Part shown: in pieces, positions 17,377 through 26,025 of the stretch
How the letters are laid out: the number at the start of each line of letters is the position of its first letter
Numbering within the stretch: position 1 is the first letter of the stretch
Assembly (NCBI RefSeq): GCF_002157355.1
Contig: NZ_LYMK01000009.1
Coordinates: forward strand, 62,001-126,000
Direction: 5' to 3'
Source: Variovorax sp. JS1663
Lineage (GTDB): Bacteria > Pseudomonadota > Gammaproteobacteria > Burkholderiales > Burkholderiaceae_C
Length of the DNA stretch: 64,000 nt
Notes under the pieces: model-generated
Told to the model about the DNA's origin: nothing
Seen by the model: the letters and a program-made list of their open reading frames with translations, nothing else
The model's database searches: none
Program-made: the position numbers and the translations under genes

Positions 17377-18180
17377 ATGAATGGAATGGACCTGACCGGC
17401 CGCAAGGCCCTGGTCACCGGTGGCGCGCGCGGCATCGGTGCAGGCATCGCCCAGGCGCTGGCAGCGGCCGGCGCCGCCGTCATGATCGGAGACGTGCTCG
17501 CCCCGCTGGGCCGCGAGACCGCTGCCGGCATCGCCGCGGGCGGCGCCAAGGCCGGCTTCGTGCCGCTGGACGTCACGCTCGACGGCGACTGGGACGCCGC
17601 GGTCGCCGCCACGGTGGAGGAGCTGGGCGGCTTCGATCTCCTGGTCAACAACGCCGGCATCGAGATCACGGCGCTCGTAGCCGACATCGATGCGGCCGAC
17701 CTGCGCCGCATGCTCGACGTGAACATCGTCGGCACCGCACTGGGCATGAAGCACGCGTTTCGCGCGATGCGCCCGCAAGGCCAGGCGGGAAAGGGCGGCA
17801 CCGTGGTCAACATCGCCTCGGTGGCCGCCACCATCGCCTTCCCGGGCATCGCCGGCTACTCGGCCACCAAGTCGGCGGTCGACCGCCTGACGCGCGTGGG
17901 CGCGATGGAGGCCGGCAAGCTCGGCTACGGCGTGCGCGTCAACTGCATCTACCCGGGCCTGGTGCCCACCGAGATGGGCCAGAAGCTGGCGGGCGACGTC
18001 GTCACCGCCGGCCTGTTCGCCTCGCCCGAGGCCGCCATCGGCGAGGTGATCGGACAGACGCCGCTGGGCCGCCTCGGCGAGGTTCGCGACATGGCGGACG
18101 CGGTGGTCTTCCTCAGCAGCGACGCCTCCCGCTTCATCACCGGCACCGGCCTGGCGGTCGATGGCGGCATGGGCATGTGA
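17377..18180 (+). CDS. Short-chain dehydrogenase/reductase (SDR)
   Basis: A 267-residue classical SDR, NAD(P)-dependent. The cofactor loop is TGGARGIGAGIA (residues 14-25), NNAG at 91-94, the catalytic Ser148 in NIASVAA, and YSATK with Tyr161 and Lys165. The C-terminal GTGLAVDGGMGM is typical of 3-hydroxyacyl or 3-ketoacyl reductases and alcohol dehydrogenases. It is the first gene of a four-gene operon with an acyl-CoA synthetase and a thiolase, so oxidation of a 3-hydroxyacyl-CoA or of a secondary alcohol is the natural guess. ATG at 17377 follows AAAGGAGACAAGGC. Confidence 0.93.
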   Translation: MNGMDLTGRKALVTGGARGIGAGIAQALAAAGAAVMIGDVLAPLGRETAAGIAAGGAKAGFVPLDVTLDGDWDAAVAATVEELGGFDLLVNNAGIEITALVADIDAADLRRMLDVNIVGTALGMKHAFRAMRPQGQAGKGGTVVNIASVAATIAFPGIAGYSATKSAVDRLTRVGAMEAGKLGYGVRVNCIYPGLVPTEMGQKLAGDVVTAGLFASPEAAIGEVIGQTPLGRLGEVRDMADAVVFLSSDASRFITGTGLAVDGGMGM

Positions 18181-18199
18181 AACCCGAAAGGAACGCACC

Positions 18200-19342
18200 A
18201 TGAGCAAGAGCAGCAGCAAGAAGAAGCCCGTCGTGGTCTACGGCGCCAGCGGCTACACCGGCCGCCTCGTGTGCGAGTACCTGCGCGAGTACGGCGTCCC
18301 GTTCATCGCCGCCGGCCGCAGCAAGGAGAAGCTCGACGCGGCGATGAGGGCGAACGTGCCGGGCATCGAGACCGCCGACTACGAGGTGGTGGAGGTCCCG
18401 CACACCACCGCGGCGCTGACCGAGCTGTTCCGCGGCGCCTCCGTGGTCCTCAACACGGTCGGCCCCTTCGCCCGCTTCGGGCCGGAGGTGGTGCAGGCCT
18501 GCCTGGCCGCGAAGTGCCACTATACCGACACGACCGGCGAGCAGGACTGGCTGATCACGCTCGACCAGGAGTACGGCGAGCAGTTCGAAAAGGCAGGCCT
18601 CCTGCTGTCGCCCGGCCTGGCCCAGATGTACACCACCGGCGAGATCGCGGCCCAGCTGTGCCTGGAGACGCCGGGCCTGGACACGCTGGACATCGCCGTG
18701 TTCTGGGGCGGCAGCCCCACCATCGCGTCGACCCAGACCATCCTGGTGAACGCGGCGACCTCCAAGGCCTTCCACCTGCAGCAGAACCAGTACGTGGAAT
18801 GGCAGCCCGATGCGGGCCTGTACCACCTGGCCATCCCGGGGCAGCACGAGACCGCGCTGGCGCTGCCCTGGGGCGGCACCTCGCACCCGGTGTGGTTCAA
18901 GCGCGATCCGCGCGTGGCCAACGTCAAGGTGCTGGGCGGCGTGTTCAACAAGCCGCTGATGCTGGGCGTGCCGCAGATCGTGGCGGCCGCGCTGGAAGCC
19001 ACCAAGAACATGAACCCGGATGAGCGCTACGCCGCGCTCGCGCAGACCGCCGCCGGCGTGATGAACACGATGCCGCCGCGCGAGAACCCGCGCATCAACA
19101 AGTCGGTGGACTCGGTCCATGCCTCGGGTCCGCTGGGACGCGCGCACTGCGTGATCTACGGCAACTGCAATTACAAGCAGACCGGGCTGCTGCAGGCCCA
19201 TGCCGCCGCTTCGCTGCTGCAGCAGGCGCCGCGGCGCGCCGGCTTCGCCAGCGGCTGCCAGGCCTTCGGCCACCACGAGCTGCTCGGGGTGCTGCGCAGC
19301 TTCGGCCTGGTGCAGGCGCCGGTGCTCACGGTGCATGCCTGA
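18200..19342 (+). CDS. Saccharopine-dehydrogenase-like NAD(P)-binding protein (DUF5938-type, tentative)
   Basis: A 380-residue protein. The N-terminal Rossmann domain VVVYGASGYTGRLVCEYLRE and VLNTVGPFARFGPEVVQAC match the saccharopine dehydrogenase/trans-acting enoyl reductase NADP-binding domain. TDTTGEQDW is the usual acidic loop. The C-terminal half (PGQHETALALPWGG, NCNYKQTGLLQAHAA, GFASGCQAFGH) belongs to a family I recall as DUF5938. The enzyme activity is not established. The Lys-rich start MSKSSSKKK precedes the fold. It lies 19 bp after the SDR stop and just before the acyl-CoA synthetase, and is probably a reductase in the same acyl-CoA pathway (inference). Confidence 0.8.
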   Translation: MSKSSSKKKPVVVYGASGYTGRLVCEYLREYGVPFIAAGRSKEKLDAAMRANVPGIETADYEVVEVPHTTAALTELFRGASVVLNTVGPFARFGPEVVQACLAAKCHYTDTTGEQDWLITLDQEYGEQFEKAGLLLSPGLAQMYTTGEIAAQLCLETPGLDTLDIAVFWGGSPTIASTQTILVNAATSKAFHLQQNQYVEWQPDAGLYHLAIPGQHETALALPWGGTSHPVWFKRDPRVANVKVLGGVFNKPLMLGVPQIVAAALEATKNMNPDERYAALAQTAAGVMNTMPPRENPRINKSVDSVHASGPLGRAHCVIYGNCNYKQTGLLQAHAAASLLQQAPRRAGFASGCQAFGHHELLGVLRSFGLVQAPVLTVHA

Positions 19343-19355
19343 CCAGGCGCCCGCC

Positions 19356-20906
19356 ATGCGCCTCGTCGACTACCTCGACAAGGGGGGCCAACTGGGGCCC
19401 GCTGCGCCGTGCCTGGTCATGGGCGATGCCGTGATGAGCTACGCCGAGGTGCAGCGCATCAGCCACCGCGTCGGCCGGGCACTGCAGCGCGCCGGCATCG
19501 GGCCGGGCGACAAGGTGGCGGTGCTCAGCAGCAACGACGCGACCGCCTTCGCCTGCGTATTCGGCATCTCGCGCGCGGCCGGCGTGTGGTGCCCGATCAA
19601 CCCGCGCAACGAGGCCGGCGAGAACCGCTACGTGCTCGACCGCTTCGACTGCGCCTGCCTGATCTTCCACAGCGCCTACGCGCCGATGGTGGAGCAGATG
19701 CGTGCCGGCCTGCCCCAGATCCGGCAGTGGGTGTGCCTCGACCAGGCGCTGCCCTTCGCGCCATCGCTCGCGCAGTGGCTGGAAGGCGTGTCCGACGCAC
19801 CGCTCGCGGTCGCACCGGCGGACGACCTGGCCATGATCGCCGGCACCGGCGGCACCACCGGCCAGCCCAAGGGCGTGATGCTGTCCGGCGGCAACCTGGA
19901 GTCGATGTCGGCCCTGACGCTGATGGGCTATCCCTTCGAGGGCCGGCCGGGCTACCTCGCGCTCGCGCCGCTCACGCACGCGGCCGGCGTGCTGTGCCTG
20001 CCGGTGATGGCGCTCGGCGGCCGCATCGTGATCATGCCCAGGCCGGACCTGGGCGAGTTTCTCGCGCTGATCGAGCGGCACCGCATCACCCACACCTTCC
20101 TGCCGCCGACGCTGATCTACATGCTGCTGGCGCACGAGCAGCTGGCCGGCACGCGGCTGGATTCGCTGCAGTGCTTCTGGTACGGCGCCGCGCCGATCTC
20201 CCCAGCGCGCCTGGAGGAGGCCCTGACGAAGATCGGCCCGGTGATGGCGCAGCTGTTCGGCCAGACCGAGGCGCCGATGATGATCTCCATGATGGCGCCG
20301 AAGGAGCACTTCCTCCCCGACGGCAGCGTGGCGCGGGCCCGCCTGGCCTCCGCCGGCCGGCCCGGGCCGCTGGTGCAGGTGGCCACGATGAACGCCGGCG
20401 GCGAGCTGCTCGCCACCGGCGAGACCGGCGAGATCGTGGTGCGCGGCTCGCTGGTCATGATGGGCTACTACAAGGACGCCGAAGCCACCGCCGAGGCCGG
20501 CCGTCACGGCTGGCACCACACCGGCGACATCGGCCGGCTCGACGAGGACGGCTACCTCTACATCGTCGACCGCGCCAAGGACATGATCATCACCGGCGGC
20601 TTCAACGTCTACTCGGTGGAGGTCGAGCAGGCGCTGATGCAGCACCCCGGCGTGCAGGATGGCGCGGTGATCGGCCTGCCCGACGAGAAATGGGGCGAGC
20701 GCGTGGTGGCCGTGGTGCAGCCGCGCGCCGGCCATGCGCTCGACCCGGACGAGGTGCAGGCCTTCGTCAAGGCCCGCATCGGCAGCGTGAAGGCGCCCAA
20801 GCAGATCGAGCTCTGGCCCGACCTGCCGCGCTCCAAGGTGGGCAAGGTGCTCAAGAAGGACATCCGTGCCGAGCTACTTCAGCGCATGGAAGCCAAGCCA
20901 TCATGA
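19356..20906 (+). CDS. Acyl-CoA synthetase (class I adenylate-forming enzyme)
   Basis: A 516-residue ATP-dependent acyl-CoA ligase that activates a carboxylate via acyl-adenylate. Motifs in order: the P-loop AGTGGTTGQPKGVM, FGQTEAPMM (A5), TGDIGRLDEDGYLYIVDRAK (A7-A8 hinge), ITGGFNVYSVEVE, and the catalytic Lys motif PRSKVGKVLKKDIR. The ATG at 19356 gives the usual MRLVDYLDKG start; an ATG seven codons earlier (19335) would overlap the previous stop and is possible. Its stop overlaps the thiolase start (ATGA at 20903-20906). The substrate could be a fatty, aromatic or steroid-derived acid. Confidence 0.92.
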   Translation: MRLVDYLDKGGQLGPAAPCLVMGDAVMSYAEVQRISHRVGRALQRAGIGPGDKVAVLSSNDATAFACVFGISRAAGVWCPINPRNEAGENRYVLDRFDCACLIFHSAYAPMVEQMRAGLPQIRQWVCLDQALPFAPSLAQWLEGVSDAPLAVAPADDLAMIAGTGGTTGQPKGVMLSGGNLESMSALTLMGYPFEGRPGYLALAPLTHAAGVLCLPVMALGGRIVIMPRPDLGEFLALIERHRITHTFLPPTLIYMLLAHEQLAGTRLDSLQCFWYGAAPISPARLEEALTKIGPVMAQLFGQTEAPMMISMMAPKEHFLPDGSVARARLASAGRPGPLVQVATMNAGGELLATGETGEIVVRGSLVMMGYYKDAEATAEAGRHGWHHTGDIGRLDEDGYLYIVDRAKDMIITGGFNVYSVEVEQALMQHPGVQDGAVIGLPDEKWGERVVAVVQPRAGHALDPDEVQAFVKARIGSVKAPKQIELWPDLPRSKVGKVLKKDIRAELLQRMEAKPS

Positions 20907-22087
20907 GCACGCACGCGTACGTCGCCGGCGTCGGCATGATCCCGTTCACCAAGCCGGGCGCCGCCGCGCCCTACCCGCAGATGGGCGCCGAGGCCGCGCG
21001 GCTGGCACTGGCCGACGCGGGCATCGGCTACGCGCAGGTGCAGCAGGCCTACGTGGGCTACGTCTACGGCGACTCCACCGCTGGCCAGCGCACGCTGTAC
21101 GAGGTGGGCATGACGGGCATCCCGGTGGTCAACGTCAACAACAACTGCGCGACCGGCTCCACCGCGCTGTTCCTCGCACGGCAGGCCATCGAGTGCGGCG
21201 CGGCCGACTGCGTGCTGGCGCTGGGCTTCGAGCAGATGAATCCCGGCGCACTGGGCACGGTGTTCGACGACCGGCCCAGTCCCTTCGATCTCTTCGACCG
21301 CGAGGTCGACGCGCTGGTCGGCATGCCGGAGCTGCCGCTGGCGCTGCGCTACTTCGGCGGCGCGGGCCTGGCGCACATGCAGCGCCACGGCACACCGCTG
21401 TCGGCCTTCGCCAAGGTGCGGGCCAAGGCCAGCCGGCATGCGGCCCGCAACCCGCTGGCGCTGCTGCGCAAGGAACTGAGCGAGGCCGACGTGCTGGACG
21501 CGCCCACGCTCTGGCCCGGCGTCCTCACGCGCCTGATGGCCTGCCCGCCCACCTGCGGCGCCGCAGCGGCCCTGCTGGTGTCGGAGCGCTTCGCCCGCAC
21601 CCATGGCTTGCCCACCGGCGTGCGCATCGCGGCCCAGGCCATGACCACCGACACGCCCGACAGCCTGGAGAGCCACGACATGCTGCGCGTGGTGGGGTAC
21701 GGCATGAGCCAGGCGGCCGCACGCCAGGTCTACGAGCAGGCCGGCATCGGGCCGGAGGACCTGGACGTGGTCGAGCTGCACGACTGCTTCGCGCACAATG
21801 AGCTGATCAGCTACGAGGCGCTGGGCTTGTGCCCGGAAGGCGGCGCCACCGCCTTCATCGAGGCCGGCGACAACAGCTACGGCGGCAAGGTGGTCACCAA
21901 TCCCTCGGGCGGGCTGCTGTCCAAGGGGCACCCGCTGGGCGCGACCGGGCTGGCGCAGTGCTACGAGCTCACCCACCAGCTGCGGCACAGCGCGCAGGAG
22001 CGGCAGGTGGAGGGCGCGCGCATCGCCCTGCAGCACAACCTGGGACTGGGCGGCGCCTGCGTCGTGACGCTGTACGAGCGGGCTTGA
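20903..22087 (+). CDS. Thiolase, SCP-x/lipid-transfer type
   Basis: A 394-residue thiolase-fold enzyme of the sterol-carrier-protein-x branch, cleaving a 3-ketoacyl-CoA or catalysing a retro-Claisen or aldol step. The nucleophile Cys82 is in VNNNCATGSTALF. VELHDCFAHNELI carries the catalytic His pair region and SKGHPLGATGLAQ the second His. NLGLGGACVVTLYE replaces the usual C-G-G-G-x-G loop, as expected in this branch. There is no C-terminal SCP2 domain. It ends the operon started by the SDR gene. The combination of ligase, SDR and thiolase suggests beta-oxidation-like side-chain shortening of an unknown acid. Confidence 0.9.
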   Translation: MSTHAYVAGVGMIPFTKPGAAAPYPQMGAEAARLALADAGIGYAQVQQAYVGYVYGDSTAGQRTLYEVGMTGIPVVNVNNNCATGSTALFLARQAIECGAADCVLALGFEQMNPGALGTVFDDRPSPFDLFDREVDALVGMPELPLALRYFGGAGLAHMQRHGTPLSAFAKVRAKASRHAARNPLALLRKELSEADVLDAPTLWPGVLTRLMACPPTCGAAAALLVSERFARTHGLPTGVRIAAQAMTTDTPDSLESHDMLRVVGYGMSQAAARQVYEQAGIGPEDLDVVELHDCFAHNELISYEALGLCPEGGATAFIEAGDNSYGGKVVTNPSGGLLSKGHPLGATGLAQCYELTHQLRHSAQERQVEGARIALQHNLGLGGACVVTLYERA

Positions 22088-22109
22088 TGCTTCCGGCGAG
22101 GGCGCCGAT

Positions 22110-22185
22110 GCGCTTCGTCAGTGATAGTCGTCTTCGCGCTGATGGCGAATCGCCGAAACGACGACCTCTCGATCACTGGAAGCGC
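22110..22185. repeat. 76-bp imperfect inverted repeat downstream of thiolase operon
   Basis: The left arm has GCGCTTC, CAGTGAT, GTCGTC and TTCG in order; the right arm has CGAA, GACGAC, ATCACTG and GAAGCGC, the exact complements in reverse order. They are separated by small bulges and an 18-base centre. The RNA would fold into a long interrupted hairpin. It lies in the 210-bp gap between the thiolase and the convergent PEP-mutase-family gene, so a bidirectional terminator or a remnant of a small palindromic element are both possible. Confidence 0.5.
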
Positions 22186-22297
22186 GGTCGCGTTGTCGAT
22201 GTACCGCAAGCCGGTCATCGAGTCGCCGCTGATTGCCATGCAACATGGGTGCGCCTCCGACAGTCAACTCTTCAGCGCGAGGCTTTCCTGTGCAACG

Positions 22298-23113
22298 TCA
22301 GCGCATCAGCCCGTTGAGCTCCGCACCCGGGGCCGCATCGGCAAAGCCGTCGAAGCGCCCTTCCTGCAGCGTGCGCGCCGCGCGCATGAAGCCGCCCCAG
22401 GCAGCGCGCGCCAGCGCGCCGCCCACGCTGACGCGACGCACGCCCATCGCGGCAATGTCCTGCAGCGTGAACTCGCTGGTGGCGCCGACCAGCAGGTTGA
22501 CGGGCTTGGGCGCCACCGCGGCGACCACGGCCTCGATCTGCTCGCGCGTGCGGATGCCCGGCGCATAGAGGCAGTCGGCGCCGGCCTCGGCATAGGCGCG
22601 CAGGCGTGCGATCGCGTCGTCGAGGTCGGGGCGGCCGACGAAGAAGTTCTCGGCCCGGCCGATCAGGAGCGTATCGCCGCCCTCCTGGTCGATGGCCGCG
22701 CGCGCGGCACGCATGCGCGCGACGGCCACGTCGATGTCGAACAGCGGATGCGCCGGATCGCCGGTCGAATCCTCGATCGACAGCCCGGCCACGCCGGTGT
22801 CGATGGCCATGCGCACGCTCTGCGCCACGCCCTGCGGGTCGCTGGCGAAGCCGCTCTCGAAATCCGCGTTCACCGGCAGATCGGTGGCGGCGGCCAGCTC
22901 GCGCAGGTGGGCCAGCACCGCCTCGCGCGACAGCGCGCCGTCGGCATGGCCGCGCGACCAGGCGAAGCCCGAGCTGGTGGTGGCCAGGGCCTGGAAGCCC
23001 AGGCTGTGCAGGTAGCGTGCACTGCCCACGTCCCAGGGATTGGGCAGCAGAAAACAGCCCTGGACATGCAGCGCGCGGAAGGTGGCGCGTTTCTCGGCGA
23101 CGGAACGGGTCAT
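22298..23113 (-). CDS. Isocitrate lyase / PEP mutase superfamily protein
   Basis: A 271-residue alpha/beta barrel enzyme of the PEP mutase/isocitrate lyase superfamily, acting on C-C or C-P bonds next to a carboxylate (for example oxaloacetate decarboxylase or methylisocitrate lyase-like). Family signatures: LPNPWDVGSARYL, ATTSSGFAWSRGHADG, LPVNADFESGFA (Mg2+-binding Asp/Glu), GLSIEDSTG and LIGRAENFF. The K-K-C-G-H catalytic loop of true isocitrate lyases is absent. The substrate is unknown. It is convergent with the thiolase operon and has no operon partner. Confidence 0.87.
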   Translation of the reverse strand: MTRSVAEKRATFRALHVQGCFLLPNPWDVGSARYLHSLGFQALATTSSGFAWSRGHADGALSREAVLAHLRELAAATDLPVNADFESGFASDPQGVAQSVRMAIDTGVAGLSIEDSTGDPAHPLFDIDVAVARMRAARAAIDQEGGDTLLIGRAENFFVGRPDLDDAIARLRAYAEAGADCLYAPGIRTREQIEAVVAAVAPKPVNLLVGATSEFTLQDIAAMGVRRVSVGGALARAAWGGFMRAARTLQEGRFDGFADAAPGAELNGLMR

Positions 23114-23211
23114 GGGAACCTCGGCGGGTGGTGAAGGGCTGCGAAAAGAGCCCAGGGCCGGGTTATAGAGCAGCGACGCTGCGGCCGGGCGGGGTGCTGC
23201 AAAATAGGCGG

Positions 23212-23415
23212 ATGAAATGGCTTGCGTCCCTCCCCCTTGCCCTGGCCATCGCTGGCTGTGGCGTGCCTCCCAACCAGGTGGTGCCGATGCGCGACGGCAC
23301 CCTGCGCGCCACCACCTACGTCGAGGCCACGGATCATTGCGCGGAGAAGGGGACCACCGCCCGGATGCTCGGCAAAGCCCCGGCCGAAAAGGGCGTGCTG
23401 TTCCGCTGCGAGTAG
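23212..23415 (+). CDS. Small predicted lipoprotein
   Basis: A 67-residue protein with a lipoprotein signal peptide: MKWLASLPLALAIAGCGVPP, lipobox IAGC with Cys16 as the acylation site. The mature part is about 50 residues with two more Cys (DHCAEKGTT and the C-terminal FRCE), possibly a disulfide. This resembles small YscW/OsmE-like hypothetical lipoproteins of Burkholderiales, but I do not recognise a named family. ATG at 23212 follows AGGCGG. It is convergent with the sensor kinase gene (19-bp gap). Confidence 0.7.
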   Translation: MKWLASLPLALAIAGCGVPPNQVVPMRDGTLRATTYVEATDHCAEKGTTARMLGKAPAEKGVLFRCE

Positions 23416-23434
23416 GGCCTGTCCAGGCCCTCGC

Positions 23435-25240
23435 TCAAGCCCGCCGCATGTCGAGCGGCGCGAAAGAGGAATCGAGCTCGCGCCCACTCAGCACCGCCGT
23501 CATCGCGCGGTACAGCTGGCTCGGCAGCACCGGCTTGTGCAGCAGCGGCACGCCGGTCGCGCGCGCTTCGCGCAGTCGCTGCGGCGCGGTGTCGCCGGTG
23601 ATCAGCAGGGCCGGCAGGTCGGCGCCGAATTCCGCGCGCAGCGCCGCGATGGCTTCGGCCCCGGTGCGCAGTTCGCGCAGCCGGTAGTCGCTGATCACCA
23701 GGTCCGGCGGCCGGGCGCGTGCCAAGGCCTGGGCCTCCTCGATCGAATCGGCCGCGTCGCAGGCGCAGCCCCATGCCGTCAGCAGCTGGCGCATGCCGGT
23801 GCGCACCGATTCGTCGTCGTCGATCACCAGCACATGCAGGTCGAACACCCGCGCCGGGCCGGGCACCATGCGGGCGCCCTCTTCTTCCGCCACGCCGGCA
23901 CGCTCCGCGGACAGGGCCAGCCGGAACACGCTGCCGCGCCCGGGCACCGACGACAGCGACAGCGTCTGCCCCAGCGCCTTGGCCAGCCCCTGCGCGATGG
24001 CCAGGCCCAGGCCCAGGCCCTTGCGCCGGTCACGCTCCGCGTTGCCGAGCTGGTGGAACTCCCGGAAGATCGCGTCGTGTTGCCCCGGCTCGATGCCGAT
24101 GCCCGTGTCCCACACCTCCAGCAGCACCTGGTCCCCGCGCGCGCGACAAGCGACCAGCACGCCACCCTCCTCGGTGTAGCGGATCGCGTTGGACACCAGG
24201 TTGCGCAGGATCAACGCCACCAGCGCCGGATCGGAGCGCACCGCCGCGTGGGTCTCGCGCGAGCGGTAGACGATGCCCTTGGCGTCGGCCTGCGGCGCGA
24301 GTTCGTTCTCGATCTTGTTGAGCAGGGGCTGCAGCGCGAACACCTGCATCTGCGGCTCGACCACGCCGGCCTCGATGCGGGAGAAATCCAGCAGCGTGTC
24401 GAGCATCTCGGCCGAGGCCTGCCAGGTGGCGCGCGCATTGGCCAGGGCATCGTATTGGTCGGCCGAGAGCTTGCTGCGCGCCAGCACCTCCAGGAACAGG
24501 CCCTGCGCATGGATGGGCTGACGCAGGTCGTGGCTGGCGGCGGCGAGGAACTTGGACTTGGCGAGGTTGGCCTCTTCGGCGGCACGGTGAGCGGCCTGCG
24601 CATGCTCGGTCTCGACCCGCAGGCGCTCGATCAGCTCGTGGTTCTCGAAGCGCAGGCCGATCGCGCGCCGCGCCGCGCGTGATCCGTTGCGCGCCTGGCC
24701 CAACAGCGCGGCGGTGTAGAGCACCGCGGCCACCGCCAGGCCGTTGTAGGCCGGATCGTCCATGGTCCACAGCTTGGCGCCCAGCACGATCAGCTCGGCC
24801 GTGCCGAACACCACGAAGACCGGAAAGATCGGCGCCAGCGAGGACATCGAGCTGCCCGCCACGCCCGCCAGCACCGCCACCACCAGCACGCTGCCGGCCA
24901 CGGTGGTGGTGCCGAGCGCGGCCCAGGCCAGCGCGCCCCAGAGCGCGCCGTCGATCACGTTGACGACCATCTTGCGCCGCAGCAGCCGGCGCGCGTCCTC
25001 GGGGCTGATCTCCATGGCCAGCAGACGCTGGGCGTCCCAGGCCAGGTACAGCTTCATCAGGATGGTGAGGCCGGCCCACGCGCGGATGGCAAGCGCGTTG
25101 GCCTCGTTCGACAGCACCCACACGAGCAGCAGCGCCAGCAGGATGGTCGGGATGACCGAGCTGCCGATGTTGCCCAGCTGCAGCCGCAGCTGTTCCACCA
25201 GCATCCGGTCTTCAGGCTGGCGGGGCCGCGAGACCATCAA
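23435..25240 (-). CDS. Hybrid sensor histidine kinase / response regulator
   Basis: A 601-residue membrane-bound hybrid kinase. The N-terminus carries about six hydrophobic helices (residues 25-185), then a short coiled region. HisKA follows with SHDLRQPIHA (phospho-His237), the N-box NLVSNAIRYTEEG, DTGIGI and GLGLGLAIAQGLA of the HATPase. A C-terminal receiver starts at DLHVLVIDDDESVR, with phospho-acceptor Asp in LVISDYRL and Lys in LLHKPV. The S-H-D-L-R-Q-P variant H-box is a recognised subgroup. There is no periplasmic loop of size, so it probably senses a membrane-associated or cytosolic signal. It lies 12 bp downstream of the LuxR-type regulator, its likely partner. Confidence 0.93.
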   Translation of the reverse strand: MMVSRPRQPEDRMLVEQLRLQLGNIGSSVIPTILLALLLVWVLSNEANALAIRAWAGLTILMKLYLAWDAQRLLAMEISPEDARRLLRRKMVVNVIDGALWGALAWAALGTTTVAGSVLVVAVLAGVAGSSMSSLAPIFPVFVVFGTAELIVLGAKLWTMDDPAYNGLAVAAVLYTAALLGQARNGSRAARRAIGLRFENHELIERLRVETEHAQAAHRAAEEANLAKSKFLAAASHDLRQPIHAQGLFLEVLARSKLSADQYDALANARATWQASAEMLDTLLDFSRIEAGVVEPQMQVFALQPLLNKIENELAPQADAKGIVYRSRETHAAVRSDPALVALILRNLVSNAIRYTEEGGVLVACRARGDQVLLEVWDTGIGIEPGQHDAIFREFHQLGNAERDRRKGLGLGLAIAQGLAKALGQTLSLSSVPGRGSVFRLALSAERAGVAEEEGARMVPGPARVFDLHVLVIDDDESVRTGMRQLLTAWGCACDAADSIEEAQALARARPPDLVISDYRLRELRTGAEAIAALRAEFGADLPALLITGDTAPQRLREARATGVPLLHKPVLPSQLYRAMTAVLSGRELDSSFAPLDMRRA

Positions 25241-25252
25241 TCGATCAGTCAG

Positions 25253-25864
25253 TCAGGCCACGAGGCCGCGCTGCCGGGCCGCGAAGCCGGCCTCGGAGCG
25301 GCTGGAGACCTGCAATGCCGCGAGCACCGCCTGCACGTGGCCGCGCACCGTGTTCTCCGACAGGTTGAGCCGTCGGCCGATGAGCTTGTTCGACAGGCCC
25401 TGGCACATCAGGTCCAGCACCTCGCTCTGGCGCGGCGTCAGCAGCGACGCGTCCGCGCCCCCCGCCAGCGCATGGGCGGCATCGCCGGCGACCGGCAGGC
25501 CCTGGCGCAGTTGGCCGATCACGCCGAGGATGCGGTCGGCCGGATCGGCCTTGGAAACGAAGGCGGCGGCGCCACGCTCCAGCGCCATGCGCACCTTCTG
25601 CGGCGAGACGTCCGAGGACAGGATCACCACCGCCGCATCGGGCCACTTGCGCTTGACCAGCGCGATGCCCTCCAGGCCGTTGAGCCCGTGCAGCTGGATG
25701 TCCAGCAGCACCAGCGCCGGCTCCTGCAGGGGGGTGCGCATCGCCTCCTCCAGCGAGGCGGCTTCCGCCACCTCCAGCCCGGGGATGCCGGCATCCAGCA
25801 CCATGCGCAGGCCGCAGCGGAACAGCGCGTGATCGTCGATGAGGAGGAGGCGGGGCGGCAGCAT
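25253..25864 (-). CDS. NarL/LuxR-type response regulator
   Basis: A 203-residue response regulator. The receiver has the acidic pair in LLLIDDHALFRCG, the phospho-acceptor Asp in LVLLDIQLHGLNG and the conserved Lys in AFVSKAD. The LuxR HTH is LTPRQSEVLDLMCQGLSNKLIGRRL with SENTVRGHVQAVLAAL. The ATG at 25864 starts MLPPRLLLIDDH; upstream in-frame codons lack receiver character. It is the first gene of an operon with the hybrid kinase. Two palindromes of the same type lie 48-85 bp upstream and may be its own binding sites. Confidence 0.93.
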   Translation of the reverse strand: MLPPRLLLIDDHALFRCGLRMVLDAGIPGLEVAEAASLEEAMRTPLQEPALVLLDIQLHGLNGLEGIALVKRKWPDAAVVILSSDVSPQKVRMALERGAAAFVSKADPADRILGVIGQLRQGLPVAGDAAHALAGGADASLLTPRQSEVLDLMCQGLSNKLIGRRLNLSENTVRGHVQAVLAALQVSSRSEAGFAARQRGLVA

Positions 25865-25911
25865 GGGGCAGGCAGGCGGAGAGGCGGAGCGAAATCGTGC
25901 CCAGGCATTCT

Positions 25912-25949
25912 GCCCAAGTGGGCCCACCGCGCGGTCGGTCCAAATGGAC
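25912..25949. promoter_or_regulatory. Twin 12-bp palindromes GYCCAARTGGRC
   Basis: GCCCAAGTGGGC at 25912-25923 and GTCCAAATGGAC at 25938-25949 share the consensus GYCCAARTGGRC with dyad symmetry and centres 26 bp apart. They lie between the response regulator gene (start 25864, minus) and the small gene at 26026 (plus). ATTTACGTAG follows. This is a good candidate for a dimeric regulator, possibly the adjacent LuxR-type protein. Confidence 0.5.
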
Positions 25950-26025
25950 TATTTACGTAGGAAGGCCCTGCGGCGACCATCGCTGCACCAACAATTTCAC
26001 GCTCGCTGCCCCTTTCATCGTCGAC

